Made by a program: the position numbers and the translations under genes
From: Branchipolynoe longqiensis
Lineage: Eukaryota; Annelida; Polychaeta; Phyllodocida; Polynoidae
Direction of reading: 5' to 3'
NCBI GenBank assembly: GCA_030323885.1
Contig: CM059187.1
Location: 127,453,525 to 127,517,524, forward strand
Length of the DNA: 64,000 bases
Notes under the pieces: generated by a model
The model's database searches: none
What the model was told of the DNA's origin: nothing
Seen by the model: the letters and a program-made list of their open reading frames with translations, nothing else
Shown: one piece after another, positions 21,805-33,446 of the stretch
Numbering within the stretch: the stretch's first letter is position 1
Layout of the letters: every line of letters starts with the position of its first letter

Positions 21805-21930
21805 GTGGGTAGGGGTAGGGGGTGGGGGTGGGGGGGTGGGGATAAGGGGAGTGCACTCGGTGTGTATGTGGGTGAGTGGGGCGGGGTGGAGGGAGTGGGG
21901 AGGGGGATGGGGGGGGGGGGGGGGGTCCTA
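21805..21930. repeat. G-rich tract
   Basis: GGGGTGGGGG-like runs end in a G homopolymer of about 17 (21910-21926). G-quadruplex formation is plausible on the + strand. Confidence 0.8.
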
Positions 21931-22129
21931 TGAACGTCTTCGACGCGTGGTATGACATCGGGAGATTAAATAAAAAAATTTGGTCAATTAAAAGCAGGAA
22001 CATGTTTGAATGTGGTGAATTATTAAGTAGTTTGCTGTTTGGTAGTCAACGAAAAGGCACCGAGAGGACAGACTTGTACTGTGCACACCGGGCAGACTGA
22101 TGGGATGAGAAGGTTGATGGCTAGTGTAA

Positions 22130-22216
22130 AGCTAAGATTCCTTATACGTGGTATGCGGCATGCGGTCTGCGAATGGGAAGATTGCTTCTACGTGGTATGC
22201 GGCATGCGGCACACAA
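22130..22216. mobile_element. Partial TAA-MITE with GGTATGCGGCATGCGG ends
   Basis: AGCTAAGATTCCTTATACG follows TAA (22127-22129) and is nearly identical to the start of the 54662 element. Only one end and its repeated TACGTGGTATGCGGCATGCG module are present. Confidence 0.6.
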
Positions 22217-22492
22217 TTGGCTATATTTAAAAAATAAAAATAAACAAGTATACTCCATACTGCACTGTATATGGCCTAATATGGCATTTATATCCATGTA
22301 CCTCTTGGTACGTCACATGGGGGTTCCTACCTTTATAATTACCAAATTAGAGATAAGTATTCATATTTCTGTGGATATGGCATCGCACGGACCGTCAAAT
22401 GAGAGAAATTATTGTTTATGCATTGAACTATTTTGTACACATGGCAAGGATTTGCTTATCTCAAGAGTTGGTACAGTCAGGTACTACTGTGT

Positions 22493-22612
22493 GTGTATAT
22501 ATATAATGTATATATACTGAATAAGCCATTATACGAGTATAATGTACAATATATATATATATATACATGTATATATATATATATATATTTTGTTGCTGTT
22601 GTTGTTGTTGTT
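22493..22612. repeat. TA and TTG microsatellites
   Basis: TATATATA runs are followed by a (TTG)n stretch (22590-22612). Confidence 0.85.
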
Positions 22613-22688
22613 GGTTGGTACTATGGTAGTTGGAGGTTTATGTAATGGCACCATCTAAGGTTATAGGTAAATATATTTGTAAATATAT

Positions 22689-22991
22689 GGTGTTCTCTGT
22701 GGCGGAGTGATTAGAGTGTCTCACTTTTTCTAGGTCGGACTCCTAATCTGAAGGTTGGTGCTTCGATTCCCCTATGCCCCCACCTCTGCCAATTTGGATT
22801 TCCACCGCTGTGTGTAACTTACAGTGACATCAAAGGCCAGTTGCTCTTGTACCATGTCTATGTGGTGTGAGAGGTTAAAAATCCCTTGGGTGGGTAAAAG
22901 TGTAGACTCAGGCTTTCTATCGACAAACTGTCTAATGGTGAAAACAAGACTATTCAGACTTATCCATGATAGGCAGTATAAATCTTCAAGA
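22689..22991 (+). mobile_element. SINE-B copy, full length
   Basis: Head GGTGTTCTCTGTGGCGGAGT, B-box-like GCTTCGATTCCC, body CCCTTGGGTGGGTAAAAGTG, and end ATAGGCAGTATAAATCTTCA. It gives the best view of the family in sense orientation. Confidence 0.88.
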
Positions 22992-24117
22992 AATATAGAT
23001 CAATACATATAATGGAAAAATTATATTCATTGAGATAGACACTTTGTGGTGTTTAGAAACAATTCTAAAATAGCATGGGCATATTCCATTCCCGACGAGC
23101 TTAGTAAAAGTGTAGTTCCACCTCTTAGTAGTAGTACATTCATGCCTCGACGGCGGCGTGCGTGTGTCAAGGGTGGTGAGTTATGCGGCTAACTCAGGAC
23201 CCGTCATCATATAAATGGTGCTGTCCGCCACGCCCCCTGCACCAAAACCGACCCCCCCCCCCCTGAGCCCCCCTCACCGGTCATAATTTATGGCCAAATA
23301 TGAAAATTCACACCTCACATTAGCAACGCCCTGTCGCAATTGAAATGCCATGATGTGTGGCCATAAATTGTTCTCGGTGCAAGGGGGTGTGGAGTGTGTG
23401 GGGGTGAGGGTGGGGGTGAGGGTGGGGGTGTGTGGGCGAGGGTGGAAGGGCGAAAGGGGGTGGGGGTAAACTCTGATTTCAAGTGGGTCTGGCACAGGTG
23501 AAAAGGTGCGGGGTAACGTGAGGTGAGCAATGGATTTCTAGAGGCCAATATTGAAACGAACTTTTTAATTGTTTTAAATTATAAAAGCATATTAAAGCTC
23601 CTTCTTCTCACCCTCACCCACTTTCTTTTAAATTATTATATATTCCATGTACAATTCCAAATTTGCTGTTGTTAGCATGTGTAGGTCCATGGGATGTATT
23701 TTAATATTGATAGAGGGGAGATTGATATTGGTATTGTATGGTGTAATAATTATGTTTTGTTTCCGGTTAGCTTAAATAAATATAAATGTCTGCTTTGTTG
23801 GACAGGGAATATTTGCATGTTATTCTAAACATTTATTGATAGTTCAGGGATGCTGGGATGAATTGATCGAGCCGAAGTTTATTTGCTTTCACATATTGTA
23901 GAAACTTCAATTCTGTAGTATTCTGATTACAGATATTATATTATATATAAATTGGTAGTCATTTATGCAACAAGATATACACTCTGTTCAGTGCGGAAGC
24001 GTTGCAAATGTCCACACTCTATGTATGAATGCGCACAAAGGTGCTTATCTGGGTTCACCCTTTCTTTTCTATACGTCAACATAGAAGATTCTAAATTAGA
24101 TCAACATATTAAATACA

Positions 24118-24120
<3 letters not shown>
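22992..24120. other. Mostly unique AT-rich spacer
   Basis: A G/T-rich patch, GGGTGAGGGTGGGGGTGAGG, lies at 23395-23470. No exon or repeat family was recognised elsewhere. Confidence 0.5.

Positions 24121-24180
<60 letters not shown>
24121..24180. repeat. (AT)n microsatellite
   Basis: GTGTGT runs into about 26 AT units. Confidence 0.95.
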
Positions 24181-24181
<1 letters not shown>

Positions 24182-24407
24182 TTGTGTATATGATTATATA
24201 ATTGCTACATGACTACACACAATTTGAGTTATTGATACTACCTTGGTTCTAGCTTAAAATCGGCAGTATTAATATTATTATAAAGAATTAGAAAATGTTA
24301 AGTATGCCAGGTCTTAGTTTTGAAGTCGAGTTCAATTGAAGTTAATTCAAGTTAATTGAAATATGTAAATAACCAAACTTAAATACTGGATATGAGCCGC
24401 TAGGGCA

Positions 24408-24525
24408 GTCTCCACTACAGTGACCCCTGTCATCTCAGAAGGACTGACAGGCAGCAGCACGCTAGACGAGGTGTAACATCTCGACTATTACCCAATAATG
24501 GACCAATCCACATGAGCTAGCGCCC
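24408..24525 (+). repeat. Direct repeat, copy 1
   Basis: It shares AGTCTCCACTA, CAGAAGGAC, GTGTAACATCT and ACCCAATAATGGACCAATCC with 24813-24930, about 405 bp downstream in the same orientation. It is a local duplication or a two-copy element. Confidence 0.65.
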
Positions 24526-24812
24526 CCCCCCCTCACACACACACACACTCACTCACACACACTGCTAGAGGTTATCTAATATCTTGGTGAGAGGTAGCTT
24601 GGCTTATAGGTGACAGAATGAACTGGGAACAACCGCTGGATTGAAACGAATATACAGTATTTCTCCTTCTCAGGCAGCTCTCAGAGCCATAGCAGTCCCT
24701 CATGAATTCAACAAGTAATATCAGACTGGCACGGTGGGATAAAGCTTTGATCAGAATGGGGCAATAGCTGGCCATACTAAAATAGTGTATATAAGCCCTA
24801 ATACCACACGAT

Positions 24813-24930
24813 GGGAGTCTCCACTAAGCTGACCCCCTGCCATGTCAGAAGGACCAACATGTAGCTATGCGGGGTGTAACATCTTGACTATTTATTACCC
24901 AATAATGGACCAATCCACCACAGATAAATG
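24813..24930 (+). repeat. Direct repeat, copy 2
   Basis: Partner of 24408-24525, diverged at roughly one base in six to eight. Confidence 0.65.
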
Positions 24931-25057
24931 CCAATCTACTGAAGATGCACATGTACAATACAGCTGCATCAGTTAAATGTACCGGTTTACTAAGATGCAT
25001 CAGGTTCATTACCTGCGCTGGAGCGTGATACAAAGTTTGTTTTGCTTCTTTGTTGAT

Positions 25058-25375
25058 TTATGTCCTAGCAATATCTAAGGTCATATCAGGACAGGTACCG
25101 ACTTTTGATGGTGTGCACTCATGGCGAATTTTAGAGTGCTTCCCCACTGGGAAATCATGCCACTGGCACCATGACCTGATATCCCACTCAGTCACATTAT
25201 CCTGACACTGAGCTAACCAGTCCTTGCCATATCTTATTAATGCCGAGCGCCAGGCTAGGAAGCGACAAGTATACATTTTTGAGTCATTGGTTTGACTCGA
25301 CCAGGGTTTGAACCCAACATCCCACGGTCTACTAACACGGGAGACGGACGCTCTAACTCATTCGGCCATCCCGTT
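25058..25375 (-). mobile_element. SINE-A copy, full length
   Basis: All body blocks are present. The tRNA-like head ends ACTCATTCGGCCATCCCGTT and the inverse B box is GACCAGGGTTTGAACCC. Confidence 0.88.
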
Positions 25376-25454
25376 TAGTGATACTAAGGTTTACATATAA
25401 TTCGACAGTGCTGGGTGTGGTAAGGTGCTTTACTACTACAGCTTATCTATATCA

Positions 25455-26400
25455 GAACCACACCCATCCCTACACCTACACTACACCAACACCACATACA
25501 CACCACACACATCTGCACACCTACACACCTACACCAAAACCACACCACACTCAAACCACACTACACCCACACTACGCCCACACTACACCCACACTACACC
25601 CAACCTACGCCCACACTACGTCCACACTACGCCCACAGCACACCCACACTACACCCACACTACACCCACACTACGCCTACACTACGCCTACACAACATTT
25701 ACACCACCCTTACACTACACCCACACTACGCCAACACTACGCCAACACTACAGCAACACTACACCAACACTACACCCACACTACACCCACACTACACCCA
25801 CAGTACACCCACACTACACCCACACTACACCTACACAACATTTACACAACACTTACACCACACGTACACCACACGTACACCACACATACACTCACCACAC
25901 ATACACCACACATACACCACACATACACCACAAATACACTACACCACACATACACCACACATACACTACACCACACATACACTACACCATACCTACACTA
26001 CACCACACCTACGCCATACCTACACTAGACCACACCTACACCACACCTACAGCACACACACCACATATACACCACAGCTACACTCACACCTACTCCACAC
26101 CCATACCACACCACACACCTGCATTCACACCTACATCCACACCTACATCCACACCTACATCCACACCACATCTACACCATAACCTCACCCACCTACAATT
26201 TCACCCACCCACAACCTCACCCACCCACAACCTCACCCAACCCACAACCTCACACAACCCACAACCTCACACAACCCACAACCTCACACAACCCACAACC
26301 TCACACAACCCACAACCTCACACAACCCACAACCTCACCGACCTACAACCTCAGACAACCTCACACAACCACAACCTCACACAACCTCAGTCATACACCC
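25455..26400 (+). repeat. AC-rich minisatellite (CTACACCCACA family)
   Basis: Successive zones of 12-bp CTACACCCACA/CTACGCCCACA units, then CACACATACAC units, then CACAACCCACAACCT units. Thr/His-rich frames of up to 353 codons come only from the repeat. Confidence 0.92.
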
Positions 26401-26437
26401 ACATCCGCCCCCCCCCCCCCCCCCCCCCCCCACAGGT

Positions 26438-26485
26438 GGCCGACACCAGTAAAGCAGACTGTGCAGCTGCTCGGGTCTACAATTA
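26438..26485 (+). CDS. Possible terminal exon (15 codons), weak
   Basis: Poly-C then CACAG precedes the frame VADTSKADCAAARVYN, which ends in TAG. It is too short to test by eye, and the start also resembles a weak CTCF motif (ACAGGTGGCCGACACC). Confidence 0.15.
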
Positions 26486-26599
26486 GTGTTTGGTTCGTGT
26501 GGACTGTAACGTAGATGGGAACTCAGCCTCCATCCCCACCACCACCACCTGCACCCCCCCATGTCTATGGCCGCCTCTCACTAACAAATCAGTCACCAA

Positions 26600-26963
26600 A
26601 TTAAAAACAAATATGATGAGCTCTTGAATTCAGCAGGCATTCGGAACGAAGATTTGAATTTTGCTTAGTATAATCGCCTTTGCTTTAGTTTGGAATAATT
26701 AGAAATGGCCAACCTTGAAGATATTTAAAGTCAAAAGGTGCAAATTAATTTTGTTGTGCACACCGAAATGCTACACATCATACTCATAGGCGTGTATGAT
26801 TTGCAGAAGTGGTAGTTTCTATTAAATTGATTTTAACATGCCTTTTATGTAGCAATATAATATTTAATAAGTGCACCGGTTTCGAACTCGGATATGTAGG
26901 ATCAAAAGTAGGGAAATGATTTGGTTTCGAAAATTGCATGGCTTCATCGGATTGTGCAACTTT
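26600..26963 (-). repeat. TTAA-element relative
   Basis: It ends with TCGGATTGTGCAACT directly before TTAA (26964-26967) and contains CCTACATATCC and AATTAATTTGCACC on the minus strand, matching the element at 1041-1740. The other end was not located. Confidence 0.55.
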
Positions 26964-27007
26964 AACCTGCCTTACTTATTATAGGGATTCGCTATCCTTT
27001 TCCCTGC

Positions 27008-27296
27008 TACGTGAGTGAAGGTGTGGGTCATCTGATCAATCCTGCTCAATGGAATCATTTGCAGTTTGGGCTATTTTCCATTCCAACCAGTGGACCACAA
27101 CTGGTTCATCAAAGGCTGTCGTGTGTGCTGTCCTGTCTGTGGGAAAGTGCACATAAAAGACCCCTTATTGCTTATGTGTGGCGGCAGCAGGTTTCCTCTG
27201 AAGAAGTATGTCAGAATGACCATATGTTTGACATCCAATAGCTGAAGATAAAAATCAATGTGCTCTAGAGGCGTCGTTAAATAAAACAAACTTTCC
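27008..27296 (+). mobile_element. SINE-D, mollusc-type SINE
   Basis: The core GGGCTATTTTCCATTCCAAC, then ACTGGTTCATCAAAGGC, a TCCTGTCTGTGGGAAAGTGC block, and a 3' end with GTTTGACATCCAATAGC, TCAATGTGCTCTAGAGG and GTCGTTAAATAAAACAAAC match, from memory, a SINE family common across molluscs. The tRNA-like head is decayed. This is my main clue to the host phylum. Confidence 0.75.
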
Positions 27297-27457
27297 TTTC
27301 CCTGCTACACGACTTGTAATGACCGCATAGGAATTAGGTCTCACTCGTCCTCACCGCTTTGTAACAACACCTGTATTTTCTCATTATGGCTGTATCTCAT
27401 ATAAAACAATCGCTTTTCTTTTTTCTTTTCACTTATTGACTTCGTAGGCTATAAGCG

Positions 27458-27592
27458 GACGCGATGGCAGGATCGGTAGAGTTCAGGCTTCTTGTGCGGA
27501 AGGTCCGGAGTCCCATTACTGCTTGAATCAAACCAATGACTTACAAAATTGATACCGGAGGCCGTGGCCCAATCTGTAGAGCGCGGGGCATT
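27458..27592 (+). mobile_element. SINE-A head fragments (two in tandem)
   Basis: GACGCGATGGCAGGATCGGTAG starts one head. A second partial head, GGCCGTGGCCCAATCTGTAG, starts near 27560. The body is missing. A SINE-A tail scrap is at 27860-27890. Confidence 0.6.
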
Positions 27593-28559
27593 GAACTCTG
27601 CAGCTTTGATGTAAATGATGTGTTGAGTATATCAGAGAGCTTGTATGTGCTATGCTGTTTGTAATCATATTTTCCTAATTGGAAAATTGTACATTCTGGC
27701 AAGTGACTAACGTATGTCTTCCCACTTCCCCCTTTAAACAAAATAATCCATAATGACCTATATGCTTACCTATATGTACCTGTATATCTGTATATATGTA
27801 CAGACCTACATACATATATGTATACATATATCTACACGCATATTATTATATTCACATATGTTGCTAGGACTTAAAACAACAACCAACCAACAAACCAAAC
27901 AGTGAAACCCCATTATGCTACACAAATTCTAGTGACAATATGCATGTTTCCTTTTATAATCATGACCATAAGGATAAATACAAGACAATGTACATAATGT
28001 ATTGGGGCATCAAATTTAGACCACGCGAACATGAATTTAGTTCATAAAGAACCCGGCAGGTGTTGTTCAACTGAATCAACCCAGTTCACATTGTCGTTGT
28101 TTTGAGCTCAGAGCCATTGACTTGGGCTGAACGACATTAGACGACTAATCTAGGGGTCGTCGAGGTTAATTAAGAAGGAGCGGACAGCTGCAGGATCTGC
28201 GGTTACCTCCATCACACTAGAAGCTGTTCAACAGTGCCTTCACGATCTGCGCTGTGACCTGCCACAAAACCCTGGCTTATGTAAAACCCACATAGCGACC
28301 AACTGTCTATTATTAATTCACCCCGAGCCCCTATTCGTTCCACACTTTCAATCCTAGCTTTCGGGAAATATTTAAATACACTCTTTAAAATCAAATGCAA
28401 AATATTTTTAAATCAAACCTTTTAGAACTAACCTACTCACTCCCCCTGCCAAATCACAGTTTTCAGCAACTTTTTTGTAATGCCACAAGACTAAAGCTCC
28501 TTCTCTGATATTTGCTGTGGTGTTAGGAATACATGTTAAAAACGAAAACAGTGATATAG
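27593..28559. other. Spacer, nothing certain
   Basis: TA-rich 27760-27840. A minus-strand frame near 27593-27720 starts MFKGGSGKTY, which recalls a P-loop, but it runs into SINE sequence and has no supporting second motif. Confidence 0.4.
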
Positions 28560-28849
28560 ATTTGATTCTACATATCTGACTTAGATACTGGTACACTTAT
28601 CAAACATTTGTCATCATATAGAGCGGAATACTAAGCCAATTTATAGAACCTGTTACTGCAGAAGCCTATCGTGTCAGAGGTTTGGCGTGCTTGCCAAAAT
28701 TAATGTTGTACACTTGTACTTCAAATATCTCAAAAGGTAGCCATATAAAATAAGTTACTTCAAACTAAAGTAAGGTAGACTATACCGATCATCCTTATAT
28801 ATTTATCTCAGAAAATAACAGAAACTCAAAATCATCGGACTATGCAACT
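28560..28849 (+). repeat. TTAA-element, 3' part
   Basis: It ends ATCATCGGACTATGCAACT directly before TTAA (28850-28853). The body matches 1041-1740. The left end is not recognisable. Confidence 0.65.
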
Positions 28850-28853
28850 TTAA

Positions 28854-29540
28854 GCAAATAAATGTGTGAAGATAACCCGCCCCCTCGACAAAAAAACAAC
28901 CTCTCCAAGTCGGCCAGATTTGAACTGAATAAAGTACTTGTAGTGTGCTTTATTACACCACCAATACTGAATGGGGCCTTTTTCAATGCTGTACAACATG
29001 GTCAATTACTCTCGTAATTGTACTCGTACTGATCGATTGGTACTACTTTAAATTTCGGTCAGTTGGAACAAGGAGCAATAGAAGAAATTGAGAAGAAACT
29101 AGTCCCTGTCTTATTTTTTCAATTCACACTTTCAACCCAAAATATATTATAAATTATTTTTCTTTCCTAATAAACATTAAACAGCCATATTTTCAGAGTG
29201 GTCTAATAATTAATTAATTGATTTTTTAATTAATTAATGTCGAATTCCCGCCATTAAGGTTATCAAACTTAACCTATCGCGAATTGAAATCAAAGTAGAG
29301 GACGCATCCTCATCTAGTTTGATTGGTGCGTCCTGCAACCATAGCGGTGGAAAGATATCATGCAGTATATTAAGAGACGTGGGTCTGATTAATTATGTGT
29401 TTTGTGTGACCATATTTGTCATGATTATATGGTCGCAGAATGTGGCATGGCCTTGCGCGCCAGAGAGGCCCACGTGAGGCTTCTGTCTGAACTGATCCTT
29501 TTATGATGTGTAGTGTAGACTTGTTAAGCAGTTAGAATCG
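28854..29540. other. AT-rich unique sequence
   Basis: Contains TTAATTAATTAA-type palindromes near 29208-29238. No gene or repeat family found. Confidence 0.5.
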
Positions 29541-30028
29541 TGAGTGCACACTGCATGCATACATGGGATGGGTGTTGTCTGTGTGCTGTGTTTTGTTTGC
29601 GCACTATACACCGGACCAACGGTCCGGTACCACTCACATACTTGTATTGTGTTTATGGGGAGGGAAGGGTCGGAGACTGTGGGGGTACGGGTGGGGGTGG
29701 GGTGGGGTTGTGGCGGTGTCAACTTTTGTCTTTTGTTTCTGAAGTAATACAATGCTATAGGTGTTGGAGTCTTTATTCTTTCATGTGATGACGGTTATAA
29801 TTAACTGCCTGTGCGCTTGTGTCACGCGCACACTGCGTTCAGTGTGTTTCCTACGCAGTGCACATTGCATGCAGTGTTAAGAATATATCCAGCGCGTATG
29901 CAGTATACACACCGTATGGGGTATTCAAACCATATGCACTGAACAGCCGTATGCAATGTGCATGTCACACCAAACATGTTGTGTTCAGACTCTGCGTGCA
30001 GTGTGTATGTAATGCATGCACTATTTGT

Positions 30029-30086
30029 CCCGTCCTGATATGACCTTAGATGTTGCCAGGATATAAAACTCCAACAACCAACCAAC
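30029..30086 (+). mobile_element. SINE-A 3' tail fragment
   Basis: CCCGTCCTGATATGACCTTA to AACTCCAACAACCAACCAAC; the 5' part is absent. Confidence 0.8.
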
Positions 30087-30211
30087 TATGCACTGTTTGC
30101 AGTCTCCACTTTTTATGGGTCGGGAGTGCAGCGATCACATTATATGCAGTGTGCATGACAGACATTAATAGCTGCTGTGTTTTTAGCTCATTGCATTGAT
30201 TCAACCGGTAA

Positions 30212-30470
30212 TACCCCCATCACACCAAACTAGTTCTCACTACCTTCATGAAAATGTTGCGGAATGGACTCAAACTGTGTGCGAACGGAGTCGATGTAGT
30301 AGCAACTTTTTACGGTGTTTTTACGAATGGAATGGACGGGCTAGAATGGAATGGTGCTCCAGAACTCTGAGCATGCCCAACATTTTCTTGCAGCCATGTT
30401 CTACCCGAACCACAGCCCGTTTTAGAATATGGTCAGACGTTTTGAGAACTAGGTTGGTGTGATGGGGGTG
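30212..30470. mobile_element. 259-bp MITE with 27-28 bp inverted ends and TAA duplication
   Basis: The left end ACCCCCATCACACCAAACTA and TGTTTCTCA-side sequence mirror the right end TAGGTTGGTGTGATGGGGGT, with only one or two mismatches over 27 bp. TAA flanks both sides (30209-30211 and 30471-30473). It has no coding capacity. The TIR sequence differs from the GGCTGTCACA family, so it is a separate Harbinger-like family. Confidence 0.8.
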
Positions 30471-31603
30471 TAAGCATGGTATACAACATACAATACGCCT
30501 CATGTTTTACGCTGTGTTCAGATTCTTCTCACAGAGTTTATTGTCAGCACACAATGGCTTATGTACACCAATGATGTGCAGTACTTATATGTATTGATCA
30601 CAGTGCATGTAGGCCCACCTGGTATGCAGTACACTTGGAAGTTGTGTGCTGTGCTATTATTCCTTGTACTGAGTAGGCAGTATAAAGCAAAGTGTGCACT
30701 GCATGTATACAACACCCACACTAGAAGTACACTGTGTCAAGCAGTATGAAGTGGCATACTATGTAGTGACACACTATGTAGTGACACACTATGTAGTGAC
30801 ACACTATGTAGTGACACACTATAACGCACAATGTATATGCAGCATCTGCACTAGGTGCACACATTATTCATACTGTGTAGTGCGTATGCAGTATTTAAAC
30901 ATAGTGCAAATGTAGTGTATGCAAGATATGCATTTAGTCCATGGCATTGGAACAGTGTGTACATCATCCACACTACTGAGTCTTAGTTCAGAATGTATGC
31001 AGTGATTATGCAGCATCAATCCCTCAGTGTTCAGACCAAGCAGTGAGTACGCCATATGAAGCCATCTGCATTAGTTCTATTCAGCATTCCATCTATGCAG
31101 TGAGCACGCAGTATACATCGACTGCATTAGTTGTATTCAGCATTCAGACCATGTAGTGAGTACGCAGTATAAATCCACTGCATTAGTTGTATTCAGTATT
31201 CAGACCATGCAGTGAGTACGCAGTATAAATTGACTGCATTAGTTGTATTCAGTATTCAGACCATGCAGTGAGTACACAGTATATATCCACTGCATTAGTT
31301 GTATTCAGCATTCAGACCATGCAGTGAATATGCAGTATGAAGCCACCTACATTAATTGTGTTCAGTATTCAGACCATGCAGTGAGTACACAGTATACTGT
31401 TCTTGCAGTAGTTGTATTCAGTATTCAGACCATGCAGTGTGTATGCAGTATAATTCCCTGTATTAGTTGTATTCAGTATTCATACCATGCAGTGAGCAAG
31501 CAGTATAGTGTGCCTTGCATTTGTGAAACAGTGAGTCCACAGTATAAATCCCACTGTGCATGCAATATCAACAGTAGTTGCTGGCTATGTTCAGACTCTG
31601 CAG

Positions 31604-31650
31604 GCACTGAGGACCAGTCGTGTACGCACCAGTGAGCACCGTGTACGCAG
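31604..31650 (+). CDS. Candidate 47-bp internal exon
   Basis: Acceptor GTTCAGACTCTGCAG and donor CGCAG|GTAATG bracket a frame open in one phase only (ALRTSRVRTSEHRVR, ending two bases into a codon). The acceptor sequence is also the motif of the upstream tandem array (TTCAGACCATGCAG), so it could be the last array unit and not an exon. Product unknown. Confidence 0.3.
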
Positions 31651-31699
31651 GTAATGGGGAAACAAACCTACGTACCCTGCACATAGCTGGCAGTGTTCA

Positions 31700-31860
31700 C
31701 CTGCATAAGGCATGCCAGAGGCGGCCGGCCGGGAGGTCTGCGGGCGGCAGGGGGCGGAGGCGGGGCTGGAGGCGGGGCGGAGGCTGCGCGAGGGCAGGGG
31801 CGGGCGGGGGCGGGCGGGGGGAGGGTGTCGTCGCGCTGCGCCCGGCTGGGTGAGTAGTGC
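31700..31860. promoter_or_regulatory. Short CpG/GC-box island
   Basis: Very GC-rich, with several GGGCGGGG-type GC boxes and many CpGs, ending in CGGCTGG|GTGAGT, a strong donor-like string at about 31851. This could be a first exon with its promoter or a GC-rich repeat. A (TGGTGC)n stretch follows. Confidence 0.35.
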
Positions 31861-32302
31861 TGGTGGTGATGGCGGTGGTGCTGCTGGTGCTGCTGGTGCT
31901 GCTGGTACTGCTGTCAGGCTGTGCACACGTCCCGATCTCACGTTGCCTGGATACAGCAGTCACCACCTGCCGGTGTCAGTAGCCTATTTATTATTATATA
32001 CAACATTTTAATCCCGAAGCCCAAAGCGCTGAGAAGAGCATAAGACAAAAAAAGACAACAAATAAGGGGGGCGAGGGGGGGGGGGGAGAAACCACAAGAA
32101 AAAAAGAAATAGATAACACGACCATCTGCTACTGAACACAATCCTGTGGAGCTGGGGGTGAAACATGGAACTGGAGAGAATAATAAATGGTATAATTCTG
32201 CCACCTGTCTTATTAACAAATCCGCGACCATTTATTGCTAAATTAAAGACTAAATTAAAGTAGATGGCAGTCCAGTAGTAGTGCCGTCTCCACTGACCCC
32301 TG

Positions 32303-32637
32303 ACCGAGCGCGGTGGTAGAATCAGTCGAGCCCGGGCCTCGCGTCCAGGAGATCGGGAATTCGGTTCCCGGTCGAGTTAAATCAATGACTTATAAAATTT
32401 ATACTTGTCGCTTCCTCGCCAGGCACATGGCGTTATTAGGATAGGGCAAGGACTTCTTGGTTCAGTGTCACGATACTACAACTGAGAGGGATAACAGGTG
32501 ATCATGACGGCAGCCTGATTTCCCAGTGGGGCACCACTATAAAGTCGCCATGAGCATGAACTGACACAATTCGGTATCTGTTCTGATATGACCTTAGATA
32601 TTGCCAGGACGTAAGACTCCAACAACCAACTAACCAA
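32303..32637 (+). mobile_element. SINE-A copy, full length
   Basis: Head CGCGGTGGTAGAATCAGTCG, B-box-like GAATTCGGTTCCCGG, body CAGTGGGGCACCACTATAAAG, tail AACAACCAACTAACC. Confidence 0.88.
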
Positions 32638-32734
32638 TCAGTGACCCTTGAGATCGGCGAACCCCTTCCATGTGCGGGTAATTTATCAATGTACAAATTG
32701 TCTTTGCTTAATTTGATTGCCGTTGTGGTGACAG

Positions 32735-32792
32735 GACACCTGGTATGTCAGGACAACATTGGTTTGGATGCAGAGTTGTCCATTGGAGGTAG
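32735..32792 (+). CDS. Candidate exon, paralogous to 48442-48526
   Basis: After GTGGTGACAG, the frame HLVCQDNIGLDAELSIGG ends two bases into a codon at a GTATTA donor. The stretch from CTGGTATGTCAGGAC to the donor is about 80 percent identical to the 48.4 kb candidate, with reading frame, length and donor position conserved. Conservation limited to the exon argues for a real coding segment or its duplicated relic. Product unknown. Confidence 0.4.
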
Positions 32793-32846
32793 GTATTAAT
32801 GTATCGATGCTGACCCCATAAAGCATATTTCAATGACATTTTTGTT

Positions 32847-32849
<3 letters not shown>

Positions 32850-32896
<47 letters not shown>

Positions 32897-32897
32897 A
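32850..32897. repeat. (AC)n microsatellite
   Basis: About 23 AC units with one interruption. Confidence 0.95.
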
Positions 32898-33174
32898 CCT
32901 TTGTATTGTGTTTATTAATGAATTTTCATTTGGCCACCGTGTGTAAGGTGGGAGGGGTTTATATTTATTTAGTTTTTTAAACAACCTTTTTTCATCAGAC
33001 AAAAAAAGGGATGGGATTTATTAGTGAACTGCATTGCAGAACACGGCGCTAAACCGTTTAACCAACATGTCCGTTGGCAAGAACATGTTTTTGTTTGTGT
33101 GAGAGTCCTTTCCGTTGCTTACACTGAAAGCTTCCACAACCCATCCACCATTGAAGCACTGGTTAACAAATTAA

Positions 33175-33200
33175 TGCGCATGCGCGTACCTACTTCCGGT
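33175..33200. promoter_or_regulatory. NRF1 plus ETS motif pair
   Basis: A perfect NRF1 palindrome TGCGCATGCGCG (33175-33186) lies 5 bp from an ETS site ACTTCCGGT (33192-33200). This pairing is typical of CpG promoters in animals. No first exon was identified; a 91-codon frame (33024-33299) overlaps it. Confidence 0.35.
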
Positions 33201-33446
33201 ACAAAGTCTTTGCACGAAGGAAGTGAATTAACTTGTATAATTCTTCCCAAGAAAAAAAGCAGGCGGGCCAGACAGAATGGCCGAATTAACAGTAATTAGT
33301 AGAACACCTACTTATTATGAGATTTAAATCCAGACCAATGACATAACAAATTATACTTGGCACTACCTAGCTTTTGCAGTCTGCATTACTAATATAGAGA
33401 AAGGAGTGATGGAATAAGGAATTCTGCGGTTGAAATTCTCCCTGCC

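Larger units (their letters stand above)
29815..31600 (+). repeat. Degenerate 55-60 bp tandem array, interrupted
   Basis: The regular core (31065-31520) repeats a roughly 58-bp unit with GCATTAGTTGTATTCAG, CATTCAGACCATGCAGTGAG and TACGCAGTATA. Decayed units extend left to about 29815. A 15-bp sub-array, ACTATGTAGTGACAC, occurs four times at 30764-30822. It is interrupted by a SINE-A tail (30029-30086) and a MITE (30212-30470). Confidence 0.8.

Noticed and set aside
25425..26486. 353-codon Thr/His/Pro-rich frame, possible mucin
   Set aside because: Made of 12-bp AC-rich minisatellite units; no signal peptide, cysteines or flanking exons.
27541..27741. P-loop helicase fragment (GGSGKTY)
   Set aside because: A single short motif, no Walker B or flanking helicase motifs, and the frame runs into SINE sequence.
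33024..33299. 91-codon + strand frame as a gene
   Set aside because: No recognised domain; it overlaps the NRF1/ETS motifs and ends in low-complexity Lys/Arg sequence. The regulatory reading was preferred.
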